Source: Prolixibacteraceae bacterium (lineage in GTDB: Bacteria > Bacteroidota > Bacteroidia > Bacteroidales > Prolixibacteraceae). From it: a DNA stretch of 23,496 nucleotides. Shown here piece after piece: positions 16,290-23,496 of this stretch. The notes under the pieces were generated by a model. That model was not told the origin of the DNA and searched no databases. It worked only from the letters and a program-made list of their open reading frames with translations. Both the position numbers and the translations under genes were made by a program. Position 1 is the first letter of the stretch. Each line of letters opens with the position of its first letter. The DNA is taken from positions 1-23,496 of the forward strand of contig JAEUSS010000037.1 in the NCBI GenBank assembly GCA_016788685.1, written 5' to 3'.

Positions 16290-18043
16290 AAACGATGAAA
16301 GCAAAAGATAACAAATCAGAGACAAAAAGCCTGAACAACTCGCCCTTTTTCAGCAACCGGAACAGTGCCGGCTTCATAGCCATTCAGGCCAGATTAAATA
16401 CGGGACAACCCAACGACCAGTACGAAACAGAAGCCAATCAAATGGCCGACATGGTCGTTAAACAAAACATCAGCAAAGGTTCGGGATTCTTTCAGGCTGC
16501 CGGAACGAACAGGCAAGTCCTCCCGTCGGGAACGCCTTTCTCCGGAATTGTTGTTCCGCAAGGAATTCAACACGATCCGGAAGATGACGTACAGCCATCA
16601 GGCAGAGAAATGATTCAGAAACAAAACATCAAAGAGGATGAAGAAATCCGGGATACTCCCCTGGGGCAAACATTGACCGATCCGACCGTTGAAAACCAGC
16701 TAAAAAACAACAAGGGCAAGGGGAACAAACTGAATGCCCCGACCCGGTCGGAAATGGAAAACGGATTTGGAGCCGACTTTAGCCGGATAAATATCCACAC
16801 CGATGCTACGGCGGTGCAAATGAGCAGGATACTCGGTGCTCAGGCCTTCACCCTCGGGAATGACATCTATTTTAACGCCGGAAAATTCAATCCCGGATCG
16901 AACGAAGGAAAACATCTGCTGACTCACGAGCTGACCCACACCATCCAACAATCTGGAATGGTTCCGGTAAATCTGCAATTTACTATCGGCGACGGGCATG
17001 ATCTGACATCAGCCCGGTTTGCGGGAGATCCGGTACTTGAAGCCTGCCTGGACAATGAGCAAATTCTTCAATCCGGAAACAGTGGCCCTGCAGTTATCCT
17101 TATTCAGCAAGCCTTGATTGATGCAGGATTTCCGCTCCCGCGATTTGGTGCTGACGGCGACTTCGGGAACGAAACAAGAACCGCATTGAGAGATTTCCAG
17201 CGAACATCAGGTCTGGCAGCCGATGGCAAAGTTGGCCCGGCAACCATGTCAGCACTCGATGCTCTCTTTTCCGGAGGCGCTCCTTCGTTGCCCCCGGCTG
17301 TACCCGTTGTTCCGGCTCCTGCCACCCCGCCTGCAGTGACCACCCAAACCATCAGGCAAGCACCCGATGGAAGCCCGGATACCCGAACGACCGTCGGCGT
17401 TGGCGAACGTGTGCGGCTAACAGCCAATACATCCGGAACCTGGACTGTTTCAGGCGGCCGTATCATCGGGCTGAACACCGGGGCCAATATCATCTGGGAA
17501 GCACCGGCAACGGCCTCAACTCCGACGGTCACCGTGAGCACGCCCGGCGGAACTCAGGTCACTGCATTTACAGTAGTAGCTCCGAATGCACTGAGCATGG
17601 TTGTTGCAAGGCATGACGCGATTCCGGTTGGCACCGCCGGAGCCTGTATGATTACCAATGTAACTGTCAATCCGCTGAATGTAAATTTCGGACGGACACA
17701 ATGGCTCGAAGTTCCGGGGCCGGCAAGTAACGTCACCGGCTACTTCTCAGCCTTCACTGCAGCTCAGCTCAGGCACCATCCCAACCCGAACTACCTGCCG
17801 TTTAACGATCAGAATACCGGACTAATCGACCACGCTTCGTGGCACGCGGTCCCGGCGCCATTCTCATTCGGCACCTTCGACTGGGTTGTTCCCAACCGTT
17901 ATAAAATTGACGGAGAGCCTGACGCCAGAGGTCGATTTTTCGCGAATACCACACAGTCGTTTATTATGTTTCCGGGCGGAACAATGATGATTACCAAAGC
18001 CGGAGCTTCTGTTTTTCGGACTATCAACAATTTCATTATCTGA
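16283..18043 (+). CDS. candidate eCIS cargo: DUF4157 + peptidoglycan-binding + Ig-like + unknown C-terminal domain
   Basis: A 586-residue modular protein, the best cargo candidate in the locus. Residues ~31-58 hold a motif common before DUF4157 (ARLNTGQPNDQYETEANQMA). DUF4157 spans ~158-224 with FSRINIHTD, GNDIYFNAG and the metallopeptidase-like HELTH at 215-219. Residues ~235-327 carry TSARFAGDPVLEAC and a PG_binding_1 module (GPAVILIQQALIDAG, FGADGDFGNETRTALRDFQ). A Pro/Ala linker (331-352) leads to an Ig-like domain (~365-433) and a C-terminal domain (~434-586: NVTGYFSAF, LRHHPNPNYLPF, WVVPNRYKIDGE) I cannot name. There is no signal peptide, as expected of tube-loaded cargo. DUF4157 is known to be common at eCIS loci. 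It overlaps the tape-measure gene by 7 nt. Enzymatic activity is unproven; it might instead be a structural accessory. Confidence 0.85.
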   Translation: MVETMKAKDNKSETKSLNNSPFFSNRNSAGFIAIQARLNTGQPNDQYETEANQMADMVVKQNISKGSGFFQAAGTNRQVLPSGTPFSGIVVPQGIQHDPEDDVQPSGREMIQKQNIKEDEEIRDTPLGQTLTDPTVENQLKNNKGKGNKLNAPTRSEMENGFGADFSRINIHTDATAVQMSRILGAQAFTLGNDIYFNAGKFNPGSNEGKHLLTHELTHTIQQSGMVPVNLQFTIGDGHDLTSARFAGDPVLEACLDNEQILQSGNSGPAVILIQQALIDAGFPLPRFGADGDFGNETRTALRDFQRTSGLAADGKVGPATMSALDALFSGGAPSLPPAVPVVPAPATPPAVTTQTIRQAPDGSPDTRTTVGVGERVRLTANTSGTWTVSGGRIIGLNTGANIIWEAPATASTPTVTVSTPGGTQVTAFTVVAPNALSMVVARHDAIPVGTAGACMITNVTVNPLNVNFGRTQWLEVPGPASNVTGYFSAFTAAQLRHHPNPNYLPFNDQNTGLIDHASWHAVPAPFSFGTFDWVVPNRYKIDGEPDARGRFFANTTQSFIMFPGGTMMITKAGASVFRTINNFII

Positions 18044-18045
18044 TT

Positions 18046-18411
18046 ATGGATGCAAGCATAACGATCGAATTAATGATCAGTCCGGACAAATTTCACCTAT
18101 CTGAAATTCCTCAATTCCAAATAGGTATAAAAGTCAGCAACAGTCATCTTCAGGAAATCGGTTTTGACTTTGCGGAAACCGTATTGTTGGTGAATCAAAA
18201 AAGGAGTATTGCCTGGGATCTGGCAGTTCAGAACGGAACAATTGTGAATACGAAAATACCTCCGCTCGGGAATAAAACTTTGCAATGGGCCCTGGGAGAG
18301 GCGCTGTTTGAAACTCCGGGAACCTACAAACTCGAACTCATTGCCGGATCACAAAAATTACAGCGAACGGTCACTGTACAACCAAACAAACTGAAAAATG
18401 AGCCAGTTTAA
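18046..18411 (+). CDS. 121-residue beta-rich protein of unknown function in the cargo-ATPase unit
   Basis: I do not recognise this protein. It is 121 residues without signal peptide or membrane segment. Alternating hydrophobic strands (ITIELMISPDKF, QFQIGIKVSNS, AETVLLVNQKRSIAWDL, TYKLELIAGSQKLQRTVTVQ) suggest a small Ig-like beta-sandwich, ending in a Lys-rich tail. It begins 2 bp after the candidate cargo stop and overlaps the AAA+ start by 14 nt, so its synthesis is tied to both. That position would fit a cargo adaptor, chaperone or immunity-like partner, but this is inference from context alone. Confidence 0.8.
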   Translation: MDASITIELMISPDKFHLSEIPQFQIGIKVSNSHLQEIGFDFAETVLLVNQKRSIAWDLAVQNGTIVNTKIPPLGNKTLQWALGEALFETPGTYKLELIAGSQKLQRTVTVQPNKLKNEPV

Positions 18412-19720
18412 ACACTTCACGTTCCTGAAAAACACGATTCAGGCACGCCTGGAAATTGAGTTAAGAGGAATGGACACTAAATTTCCTGAGTACGAAAACG
18501 AGGCAAACGACCACTCAGAACTTTCCGGATTTATTCGCCGGAATAAGCTCACATTGCCCGAAACTATTACACTCCTGCTGGCACTGGCGCCCCATTTTTC
18601 TCCTGAATTCTACAATTCAATCATTGCTGCCTTCCTGCCAAACGGCGGAGATTTTCCTGAATTCGGGGGTGTAAAAGGCAAAAATCACCGGGGCATTCTG
18701 CCTACCGGCGAAACCGTTTTGTTTGTGTTGGCCGGTAGCGACATCGAACAGCGCACAACACTAACGAACCTGTTTTCTGAAGACCATTTCTTTGCCCGCA
18801 ATGGAGTTTTGTACCTCGAGGACGTGCCGCAAGGCGAACCCCATATGAGCGGAAGACTTATTCTGGAACAAGAATACATCGAATTATTTACTTCAGGCAA
18901 AGTATCGAAACCCAGGCTCAGCAGCAACTTCCCGGCACAAATCATCGAAACGGCACTGGAATGGGACGACCTGGTCCTGAACGACAAAACCTCGGATCAA
19001 ATTTCAGAAATAAAAACCTGGCTGAAACACAACGAAACACTCCTCGACCAATGGGGAATGAGAAGCCGTATAAAACCCGGGTTCCGCGCTCTTTTCTCAG
19101 GCCCTTCGGGAACCGGGAAAACGCTCACGGCAAGTCTCCTGGGAAAATACACCAATCGTGATGTGTTCCGGATCGACCTTTCGCTGGTGGTTTCGAAATA
19201 CATCGGCGAAACGGAAAAAAATCTGTCGCACTTGTTCGATCGTGCCAGAAACAAAAACTGGATACTGTTTTTCGATGAGGCTGATGCACTGTTTGGCAAG
19301 CGCACCGGAGTCCGGGATGCTCACGACAAATATGCCAACCAGGAAGTTGCATACCTGTTGCAGCGCATCGAATCGCACGCCGGACTGGTCATACTGGCTT
19401 CCAACCTGAAGAATAACATCGACCCGGCATTTACCAGGCGGTTCAACACCATTATTGAGTTCGAGGTCCCTTCTTTTCGGGAAAGGCTGGCCCTTTGGAA
19501 TAAAAATCTACCTGCCCAGGTAAAACCCGAGAAGCAGATCGACCTGGAAGAGATTGCCCGGAAATACGAAATAAACGGGGCAAACATTGTCAACATTATT
19601 CATTATGCCTGCCTGAAAACGATCGAAAAAAAGCGCGACACCATCAGCAACTCCGATTTGCTGGACGGCATTCAAAAAGAATACATCAAAGAAGGCAAGA
19701 TGGTCAACCTGACCCGATGA
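18398..19720 (+). CDS. eCIS AAA+ ATPase (Afp15/Pvc15-like)
   Basis: A 440-residue AAA+ ATPase. The ATPase core shows Walker A GPSGTGKT (235-242), Walker B ILFFDEAD (289-296), sensor-1 region LASN (333-336), the arginine-finger area FTRRFN (345-350) and a sensor-2-like GANIVN (394-399). Residues ~50-200 form the eCIS-specific N-terminal region (LTLPETITLLLALAPHF, FPEFGGVKGKNHRGILPTGE, LFVLAGSDIEQR). All key ATPase residues are present. Afp15/Pvc15 homologues are required for assembly or loading in studied systems, with the exact role debated. It is the last gene of the injection-system operon, overlapping the upstream gene by 14 nt; no obvious terminator follows within the 210-bp gap. Confidence 0.95.
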   Translation: MSQFKHFTFLKNTIQARLEIELRGMDTKFPEYENEANDHSELSGFIRRNKLTLPETITLLLALAPHFSPEFYNSIIAAFLPNGGDFPEFGGVKGKNHRGILPTGETVLFVLAGSDIEQRTTLTNLFSEDHFFARNGVLYLEDVPQGEPHMSGRLILEQEYIELFTSGKVSKPRLSSNFPAQIIETALEWDDLVLNDKTSDQISEIKTWLKHNETLLDQWGMRSRIKPGFRALFSGPSGTGKTLTASLLGKYTNRDVFRIDLSLVVSKYIGETEKNLSHLFDRARNKNWILFFDEADALFGKRTGVRDAHDKYANQEVAYLLQRIESHAGLVILASNLKNNIDPAFTRRFNTIIEFEVPSFRERLALWNKNLPAQVKPEKQIDLEEIARKYEINGANIVNIIHYACLKTIEKKRDTISNSDLLDGIQKEYIKEGKMVNLTR

Positions 19721-19833
19721 CAGCCCTTCCGGTTCTCCAACAGCAACACCCAACGAAAAACAGCCACCCCGGTCTGACTGAACAAAATTTCGAAATTATC
19801 CGTGTTTTTCTCCTGTTTTCTGCACGCATTTTA

Positions 19834-19841
19834 CTACTTTG
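19834..19841 (+). promoter_or_regulatory. possible Bacteroidota -7 element upstream of the EEP gene
   Basis: CTACTTTG, followed by CAC, resembles the Bacteroidota sigma-ABfr -7 consensus TAnnTTTG at its TTTG half but lacks the leading TA. T-rich sequence with GTTTTTC and GTTTTC lies about 20-30 bp upstream, where a TTTG-type -33 element would be. It would place transcription start near 19847 and leave an untranslated leader of about 85 nt before the ATG at 19931. It also argues against the in-frame ATG at 19802. The rest of the 19721-19930 gap shows nothing else that I can support. Confidence 0.35.
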
Positions 19842-19930
19842 CACACAACCTTTCGGATACTCTAAACCAACTTATTTCTTCAGAGTACAAGGGTTTTACA
19901 CGAAATTTACAAACCTTAAATCAATATACA

Positions 19931-20854
19931 ATGATGAGAAAAAGTATATTCCTTTTGCTGGTAACCTTTTGTTTTATCTCGGGCCTGTATGCCCAGAGTT
20001 TATCTGTTGCCACTTACAACATCAGAAATGAAAATCAGGGAGATGTTTCGAAAGGCAATGGCTGGAAGCAACGCTGCCCGGTGATTACGCAACTTATCCG
20101 GTTTCACGATTTTGACATTTTTGGTTCTCAGGAAGTATTAGTCGGCCAGTTAAACGACATGCTTGCACAGTTACCTGGCTACGACTACATCGGCGTTGGC
20201 CGGACCGACGGGCTGAATGCCGGGGAATTTTCGCCTGTTTTCTATAAAAAAGACAAACTGACTTTACTAAAATCCGGGACCTTCTGGCTATCGGAAACCA
20301 CAGATAAACCGAGCGTTGGCTGGGATGCCGCTTTGCCGCGCATTTGTACCTGGGGAAAATTCCAGACGAAAGACGGAGGTGATTCATTTTGGTTTTTCAA
20401 TCTGCACATGGACCATATCGGCGTCAAAGCCCGCCTGGAAAGTGCCAAACTCGTATATCAGAAAATACAGGCCATGTGCGCCGGAGAGCCCGTTATCCTG
20501 ACCGGCGACTTTAATGTCGACCAGGCAAGCGAAGGATATAAATTCCTTACCAGCTCCGGAATGTTACAGGACTCGTATGAAACAGCCGGAATACGGTATG
20601 CCACCAACGGCACTTTCAATAGTTTTGATCCAAACATGAAAACGAACAGCCGCATTGATCACATTTTCCTCAGTAAAGGCTTTCAGGCCGTACGTTACGG
20701 TGTCCTGACAGATTCGTACAGGGCCGAATCAGAAAAGAGTGCCGAAGAAGTCAAATCAAGTCAGTTCCCGAAGGAAGTTTCTCTTTACCAATACGAGTCC
20801 AGGATGCCGTCCGATCATTTCCCGGTTCAGGTTGAAGTTAAATTTGTACGCTAA
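19931..20854 (+). CDS. secreted endonuclease/exonuclease/phosphatase (EEP) family protein
   Basis: A 307-residue DNase I-like fold protein with an N-terminal signal peptide (MMRKSIFLLLVTFCF...YAQ, cleavage near residue 22). The family's catalytic blocks are all there: TYNIRNEN (28-35), GSQE (65-68, metal-binding Glu), NLHMDH (157-162), GDFNVD (192-197), RIDHIF (241-246) and SDHFP (294-298). The start at 19931 is preferred over 19802 because it begins directly with the signal peptide and lies downstream of the promoter-like element. The substrate cannot be told from sequence; relatives act on nucleic acids, phosphoinositides or phosphorylated small molecules, and many exported Bacteroidota copies are uncharacterised. 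It is unrelated to the injection system except by proximity. Confidence 0.9.
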   Translation: MMRKSIFLLLVTFCFISGLYAQSLSVATYNIRNENQGDVSKGNGWKQRCPVITQLIRFHDFDIFGSQEVLVGQLNDMLAQLPGYDYIGVGRTDGLNAGEFSPVFYKKDKLTLLKSGTFWLSETTDKPSVGWDAALPRICTWGKFQTKDGGDSFWFFNLHMDHIGVKARLESAKLVYQKIQAMCAGEPVILTGDFNVDQASEGYKFLTSSGMLQDSYETAGIRYATNGTFNSFDPNMKTNSRIDHIFLSKGFQAVRYGVLTDSYRAESEKSAEEVKSSQFPKEVSLYQYESRMPSDHFPVQVEVKFVR

Positions 20855-20903
20855 AATTCACGACCTAAATTTTCCCGGAATCAGAAAAGAAATCCGGAAC
20901 AAG

Positions 20904-20917
20904 ATTCTCCGGAGAAT
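20904..20917. repeat. perfect 14-bp palindrome
   Basis: ATTCTCCGGAGAAT reads identically on both strands. It lies 49 bp after the EEP stop and 20 bp before the terminator stem. It could be a dimeric regulator site for the downstream esterase gene or merely part of the 3' untranslated structure. Confidence 0.45.
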
Positions 20918-20937
20918 AGCAATACTTAAATACCCGG

Positions 20938-20976
20938 GCGGCTGTTAACTGTCAGATGTGGTCAACAGCCGCTTTT
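20938..20976 (+). terminator. intrinsic terminator after the EEP gene
   Basis: GCGGCTGTT (20938-20946) pairs with AACAGCCGC (20964-20972); after one A-C mismatch two more pairs extend the stem, leaving an 11-nt loop. TTTT follows at once. It lies about 80 bp after the EEP stop and separates that gene from the esterase. The rest of the 20855-21069 gap is AT-rich with no clear promoter, only a weak TCTTTTTG at 20994-21001. Confidence 0.75.
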
Positions 20977-21069
20977 CCTATGCATGATCCGGCTCTTTTT
21001 GCGTTCACACCCTTATGTCCTGATAATTAGCAACTAAACAAACAGTAAAATTCCAAATCACAAACTAAA

Positions 21070-21885
21070 ATGAAACGTATTCTAGTTCTATTTTTTATCG
21101 TCTGGACTTTCGCCTCAGTCCGGGCTGCTGTGGTCGACACCATCCAGGTTTACAGCCAGTCGATGCAAAAAAACATTAAATCAGTGATTGTTACACCTGA
21201 TTCGTATACATCAGGCAAAGCGTTTCCGGTGGTGTACCTGCTGCACGGGTATAGCGGCAATCACCTCGACTGGATCAACAAAGCAAAAGGTTTTGAAAAA
21301 GCAGCCGACCTGCACAACCTGATTATTGTTTGCCCTGACGGCAGCTACAGCAGCTGGTACTGGGACAGTCCGGTCGATCCGAAATCGCAGTACGAAACCT
21401 TTGTTTCAGGCGAGCTGGTAAAAGCCATCGACGACCGGTACAAAACAATTAAAGACCGAAAAGGGCGGGGAATTACCGGCCTTAGTATGGGTGGTCACGG
21501 GGCACTTTACCTGGCCATCAGGCATCAGGATGTATTTGGCACTGCCGGAAGCATGAGCGGCGGTGTTGACATCCGGCCTTTCCCGAACAACTGGGATATG
21601 CCCAAACGCCTGGGAACCTATGCCGAATATCCCGAACGCTGGGAAAAGAATACAGTGATTAACATGCTGAATCTGCTGACTCCAAACTCGTTGGCTCTTA
21701 TCATCGATTGCGGAACCGAAGATTTCTTTTTCAAGGTGAACGAAAACCTGCACCAGCAGTTGCTATACCGCAACATCCCCCATGATTTCATCGTCCGCCC
21801 GGGAGCACACAACTGGCCTTACTGGACCAATGCAGTGAAATTTCAAATGCTGTTTATGAGCAACTATTTCAATAATGCCAAATAA
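21070..21885 (+). CDS. secreted alpha/beta-hydrolase esterase (esterase D-like/XynC-like)
   Basis: A 271-residue serine esterase with a signal peptide (MKRILVLFFIVWTFASVRA). The alpha/beta-hydrolase elements are visible: oxyanion region LLHGYSGN (57-64), nucleophile elbow GLSMGG with Ser139, an acidic residue in CGTEDFF (Asp218 likely), and catalytic His247 in GAHNW. The strand after the signal peptide (QSMQKNIKSVIVTPDSY) is typical of the putative tributyrin/feruloyl/acetyl esterase family. The substrate is probably an acyl group on a carbohydrate, given the sialate O-acetylesterase gene 57 bp downstream, with which it is probably co-transcribed. It could equally be a general carboxylesterase. 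Confidence 0.9.
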   Translation: MKRILVLFFIVWTFASVRAAVVDTIQVYSQSMQKNIKSVIVTPDSYTSGKAFPVVYLLHGYSGNHLDWINKAKGFEKAADLHNLIIVCPDGSYSSWYWDSPVDPKSQYETFVSGELVKAIDDRYKTIKDRKGRGITGLSMGGHGALYLAIRHQDVFGTAGSMSGGVDIRPFPNNWDMPKRLGTYAEYPERWEKNTVINMLNLLTPNSLALIIDCGTEDFFFKVNENLHQQLLYRNIPHDFIVRPGAHNWPYWTNAVKFQMLFMSNYFNNAK

Positions 21886-21942
21886 ATCTCAATCAAGAAT
21901 AAATTAACTACACAACCAATTCAGGATAAAACTACTCGCACA

Positions 21943-23337
21943 ATGAAAAAAATCCTTTCAACCCTGCTGATTCTCTCAATATTCAGTATCAGCACATTCG
22001 CGAAGATTATTCTTCCTTCAGTGTATTCGGACAATATGGTTTTGCAGCAAAATTCAGAAGTCGCCATTTGGGGCTGGGCCGATGCTGCTGAAACTGTCAA
22101 AATTGTAACCAGCTGGAACAGCAAGGACACCGTTAAGGTAAAGGCCGACAACAGCGCAGCATGGAAGACAACGATAAAAACCATTGGAGCCGGCGGCCCC
22201 TATTCGATACAGATTCTGGGGAGCAGCAAGCTTGAACTAAAGAATGTGATGCTGGGCGAAGTGTGGATCTGCAGCGGCCAATCGAATATGGAATGGAGCG
22301 TAAACCATAAAATCATCAACGGCGAAGAAGAAGCGGCCAAAGCGGCCAATCCGAACATCAGGATTTTTCATGTCCGGAAAATTGGTGCCCGGTATCCGCA
22401 GCAAACCTGCAACGCAAGCTGGACTGTCAGTTCTCCGGAAACCATGCGTGCAACCAGCTCGGTGGGGTATTTCTTTGCCCGTGAATTGCAACAAAAACTA
22501 AATGTTCCGGTTGGAATTATCGTATCGGCATGGGGCGGAACGCCTGCCGAAGTCTGGATCGAAAAAGGCCGCATTGAGACCAACCCGGAACTGAACAAAG
22601 CTAAAAACAACGAAAAATACGACTGGTGGCCCAACGATCCCGGCGTATTATACAACTCGATGATCGCGCCGGTCGTTCCATACGGAATTGCGGGAGCCAT
22701 CTGGTATCAGGGGGAGTCAAACCGCGGAAATCATCCGGTTTATTCGTTGCTGATGAAAACCCTGATTGAAAACTGGCGCAGTGACTTCAAAAAAGATTTC
22801 CCATTCTACCAGGTCCAGATTGCTCCTTTTGACTATGGTGCAAACGGCAAATCGGAACGTATCCGCGAACAGCAGGAACTGGTTACCAAAACAGTACCGA
22901 ATACCGGCATGATTGTCGTTTCGGATCTGGTTGATAACATTAAGGATATTCACCCCCGCAACAAACTGGACGTGGGTAAACGCCTGGCCAATTATGCACT
23001 GGCCGAAACATACCAGCAAAATATCGGGGCATACAAAAGTCCGGCGTACGAGTCTGTAAAAGTTGAAAAAGGCAAGCTCCGCGTAACTTTCAGCAATGTT
23101 TTAACTGGCTTGAAGTCAACCGGCAAAACACCGGCGAAATTTATGATTGCAGGAGAGGACCAAAACTTTGTTCCGGCAGTAGCGAAAATTGAAGGCGCAA
23201 CTGTTGTGCTTTCGTCCAAACAGGTAAAAACACCGGTTGCCGCCCGTTTTTGCTTCGACGACACATCCATGCCCGACGTTTTCAGTACCGAAGGACTGCC
23301 GCTGGCGCCTTTCAGAACTGACAGCTGGAATAAATAG
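21943..23337 (+). CDS. sialate O-acetylesterase-like SGNH hydrolase, secreted
   Basis: A 464-residue exported carbohydrate esterase with signal peptide (MKKILSTLLILSIFSISTFA). The N-terminal beta-domain (ILPSVYSDNMVLQQ, VAIWGWAD) and SGNH core are typical: GEVWICSGQSNMEW with nucleophile Ser114, SAWGGTPAEVW (195-205), AIWYQGESN (252-260), and the Asp/His block KDIHPRNK (Asp335, His337). It removes acetyl groups from sialic acids or, in many Bacteroidota relatives, from plant or host glycans; the exact substrate cannot be read from sequence. At 464 residues it matches the short single-core form. It probably shares a transcript with the upstream esterase and is followed by a strong terminator. 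Confidence 0.93.
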   Translation: MKKILSTLLILSIFSISTFAKIILPSVYSDNMVLQQNSEVAIWGWADAAETVKIVTSWNSKDTVKVKADNSAAWKTTIKTIGAGGPYSIQILGSSKLELKNVMLGEVWICSGQSNMEWSVNHKIINGEEEAAKAANPNIRIFHVRKIGARYPQQTCNASWTVSSPETMRATSSVGYFFARELQQKLNVPVGIIVSAWGGTPAEVWIEKGRIETNPELNKAKNNEKYDWWPNDPGVLYNSMIAPVVPYGIAGAIWYQGESNRGNHPVYSLLMKTLIENWRSDFKKDFPFYQVQIAPFDYGANGKSERIREQQELVTKTVPNTGMIVVSDLVDNIKDIHPRNKLDVGKRLANYALAETYQQNIGAYKSPAYESVKVEKGKLRVTFSNVLTGLKSTGKTPAKFMIAGEDQNFVPAVAKIEGATVVLSSKQVKTPVAARFCFDDTSMPDVFSTEGLPLAPFRTDSWNK

Positions 23338-23384
23338 CACCCGACAACCAAACCTCCAAAGGCATAAATAATCTGAAGTGATAT

Positions 23385-23429
23385 AAAAAAGACAGTGGCT
23401 GTTCCTTTCCGGAACAGCCACTGCTTTTT
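23385..23429. terminator. strong bidirectional intrinsic terminator
   Basis: CAGTGGCTGTTCC (23393-23405) pairs perfectly with GGAACAGCCACTG (23411-23423) around a TTTCC loop. AAAAAA precedes the stem and TTTTT follows it, so it can act in both directions. This fits a plus-strand gene ending at 23337 and a convergent minus-strand gene ending at 23453. Confidence 0.92.
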
Positions 23430-23452
23430 AGATATTTCAACAGCAATAAAAC

Positions 23453-23496
23453 TTAGTGGTGGCCTTCAAACTTGAACGATACCTTCACTTTGGTTC
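23453..23496 (-). CDS. C-terminal end of a convergent minus-strand gene (partial)
   Basis: On the minus strand a frame enters from the window edge and ends TKVKVSFKFEGHH followed by TAA at 23455-23453. The alternating pattern VKVSFKF and the place directly behind a bidirectional terminator suggest a real gene end, perhaps of an exported beta-rich protein. The evidence is 13 codons only, so the product is unknown. Confidence 0.4.
   Translation of the reverse strand, partial: TKVKVSFKFEGHH

Noticed and set aside
2..19720. Type VI secretion system or prophage
   Set aside because: There is a single long sheath with eCIS-type motifs, an eCIS AAA+ and tape measure, and no TssB/C pair, TssJLM, ClpV, capsid, terminase or lysis gene in view.
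19802..19930. Upstream in-frame start for the EEP gene
   Set aside because: It would bury the clear signal peptide 43 residues inside the protein and start before the promoter-like element.
19717..20031. Plus-strand ORF overlapping the ATPase stop (ATGA) and the EEP signal peptide
   Set aside because: The overlap looks like coupling, but the product has no recognisable feature and runs through the promoter-like region and into the EEP gene in another frame.

Overview
The window looks like a chromosomal segment of a Bacteroidota bacterium; a Marinilabiliales-type genome would fit, but the lineage is inference. Grounds: A-rich, Shine-Dalgarno-poor gene starts, a -7-like CTACTTTG element before the first post-operon gene, signal-peptide-bearing carbohydrate esterases of Bacteroidota type, and injection-machine proteins carrying sequence signatures typical of that phylum. 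I saw no tRNA, rRNA, CRISPR array, transposase or prophage lysis gene.

Positions 2-19720 hold most of an extracellular contractile injection system (eCIS; Afp/Pvc/MAC-like), all on the plus strand. The order is: sheath (5' end outside the window), tube protein, second tube protein, DUF5908 peptide, LysM baseplate protein, VgrG-like spike, PAAR tip, gp25-like baseplate protein, baseplate J-like protein (1007 aa), second large baseplate protein (886 aa), a large Bacteroidota eCIS protein (874 aa), a 235-bp gap with a hairpin and a 36-codon ORF, tape-measure protein, a DUF4157/peptidoglycan-binding/Ig-like candidate cargo, a 121-aa unknown protein and the AAA+ ATPase. Many junctions overlap or are separated by only a few bases (ATGA, TAATG, ATGGTAG), so this is probably one long transcript, possibly modulated at the 14558-14792 gap. 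The cap/tube-terminator gene and any host-binding fibre of recognisable type are not in the window; the cap may lie upstream.

How the parts fit: sheath and tube form the contractile tail; LysM, VgrG, PAAR, gp25, J-like and 886-aa proteins form the baseplate and spike; the tape measure sets tube length; the AAA+ ATPase is the usual eCIS ATPase; the DUF4157 protein and its small neighbour are the best candidates for cargo and cargo handling.

Positions 19834-23337 are a separate region of exported hydrolases: an endonuclease/exonuclease/phosphatase-fold protein, an alpha/beta-hydrolase esterase and a sialate O-acetylesterase-like SGNH enzyme. A terminator separates the first from the other two, and a strong bidirectional terminator follows the last. 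The 3' edge shows the probable C-terminus of a convergent minus-strand gene.

The least ordinary points are the Ala-rich helical insertion of about 170 residues in the sheath, the multi-domain candidate cargo with an unassigned C-terminal domain, and the micro-ORF plus reverse-oriented hairpin just before the tape-measure gene.
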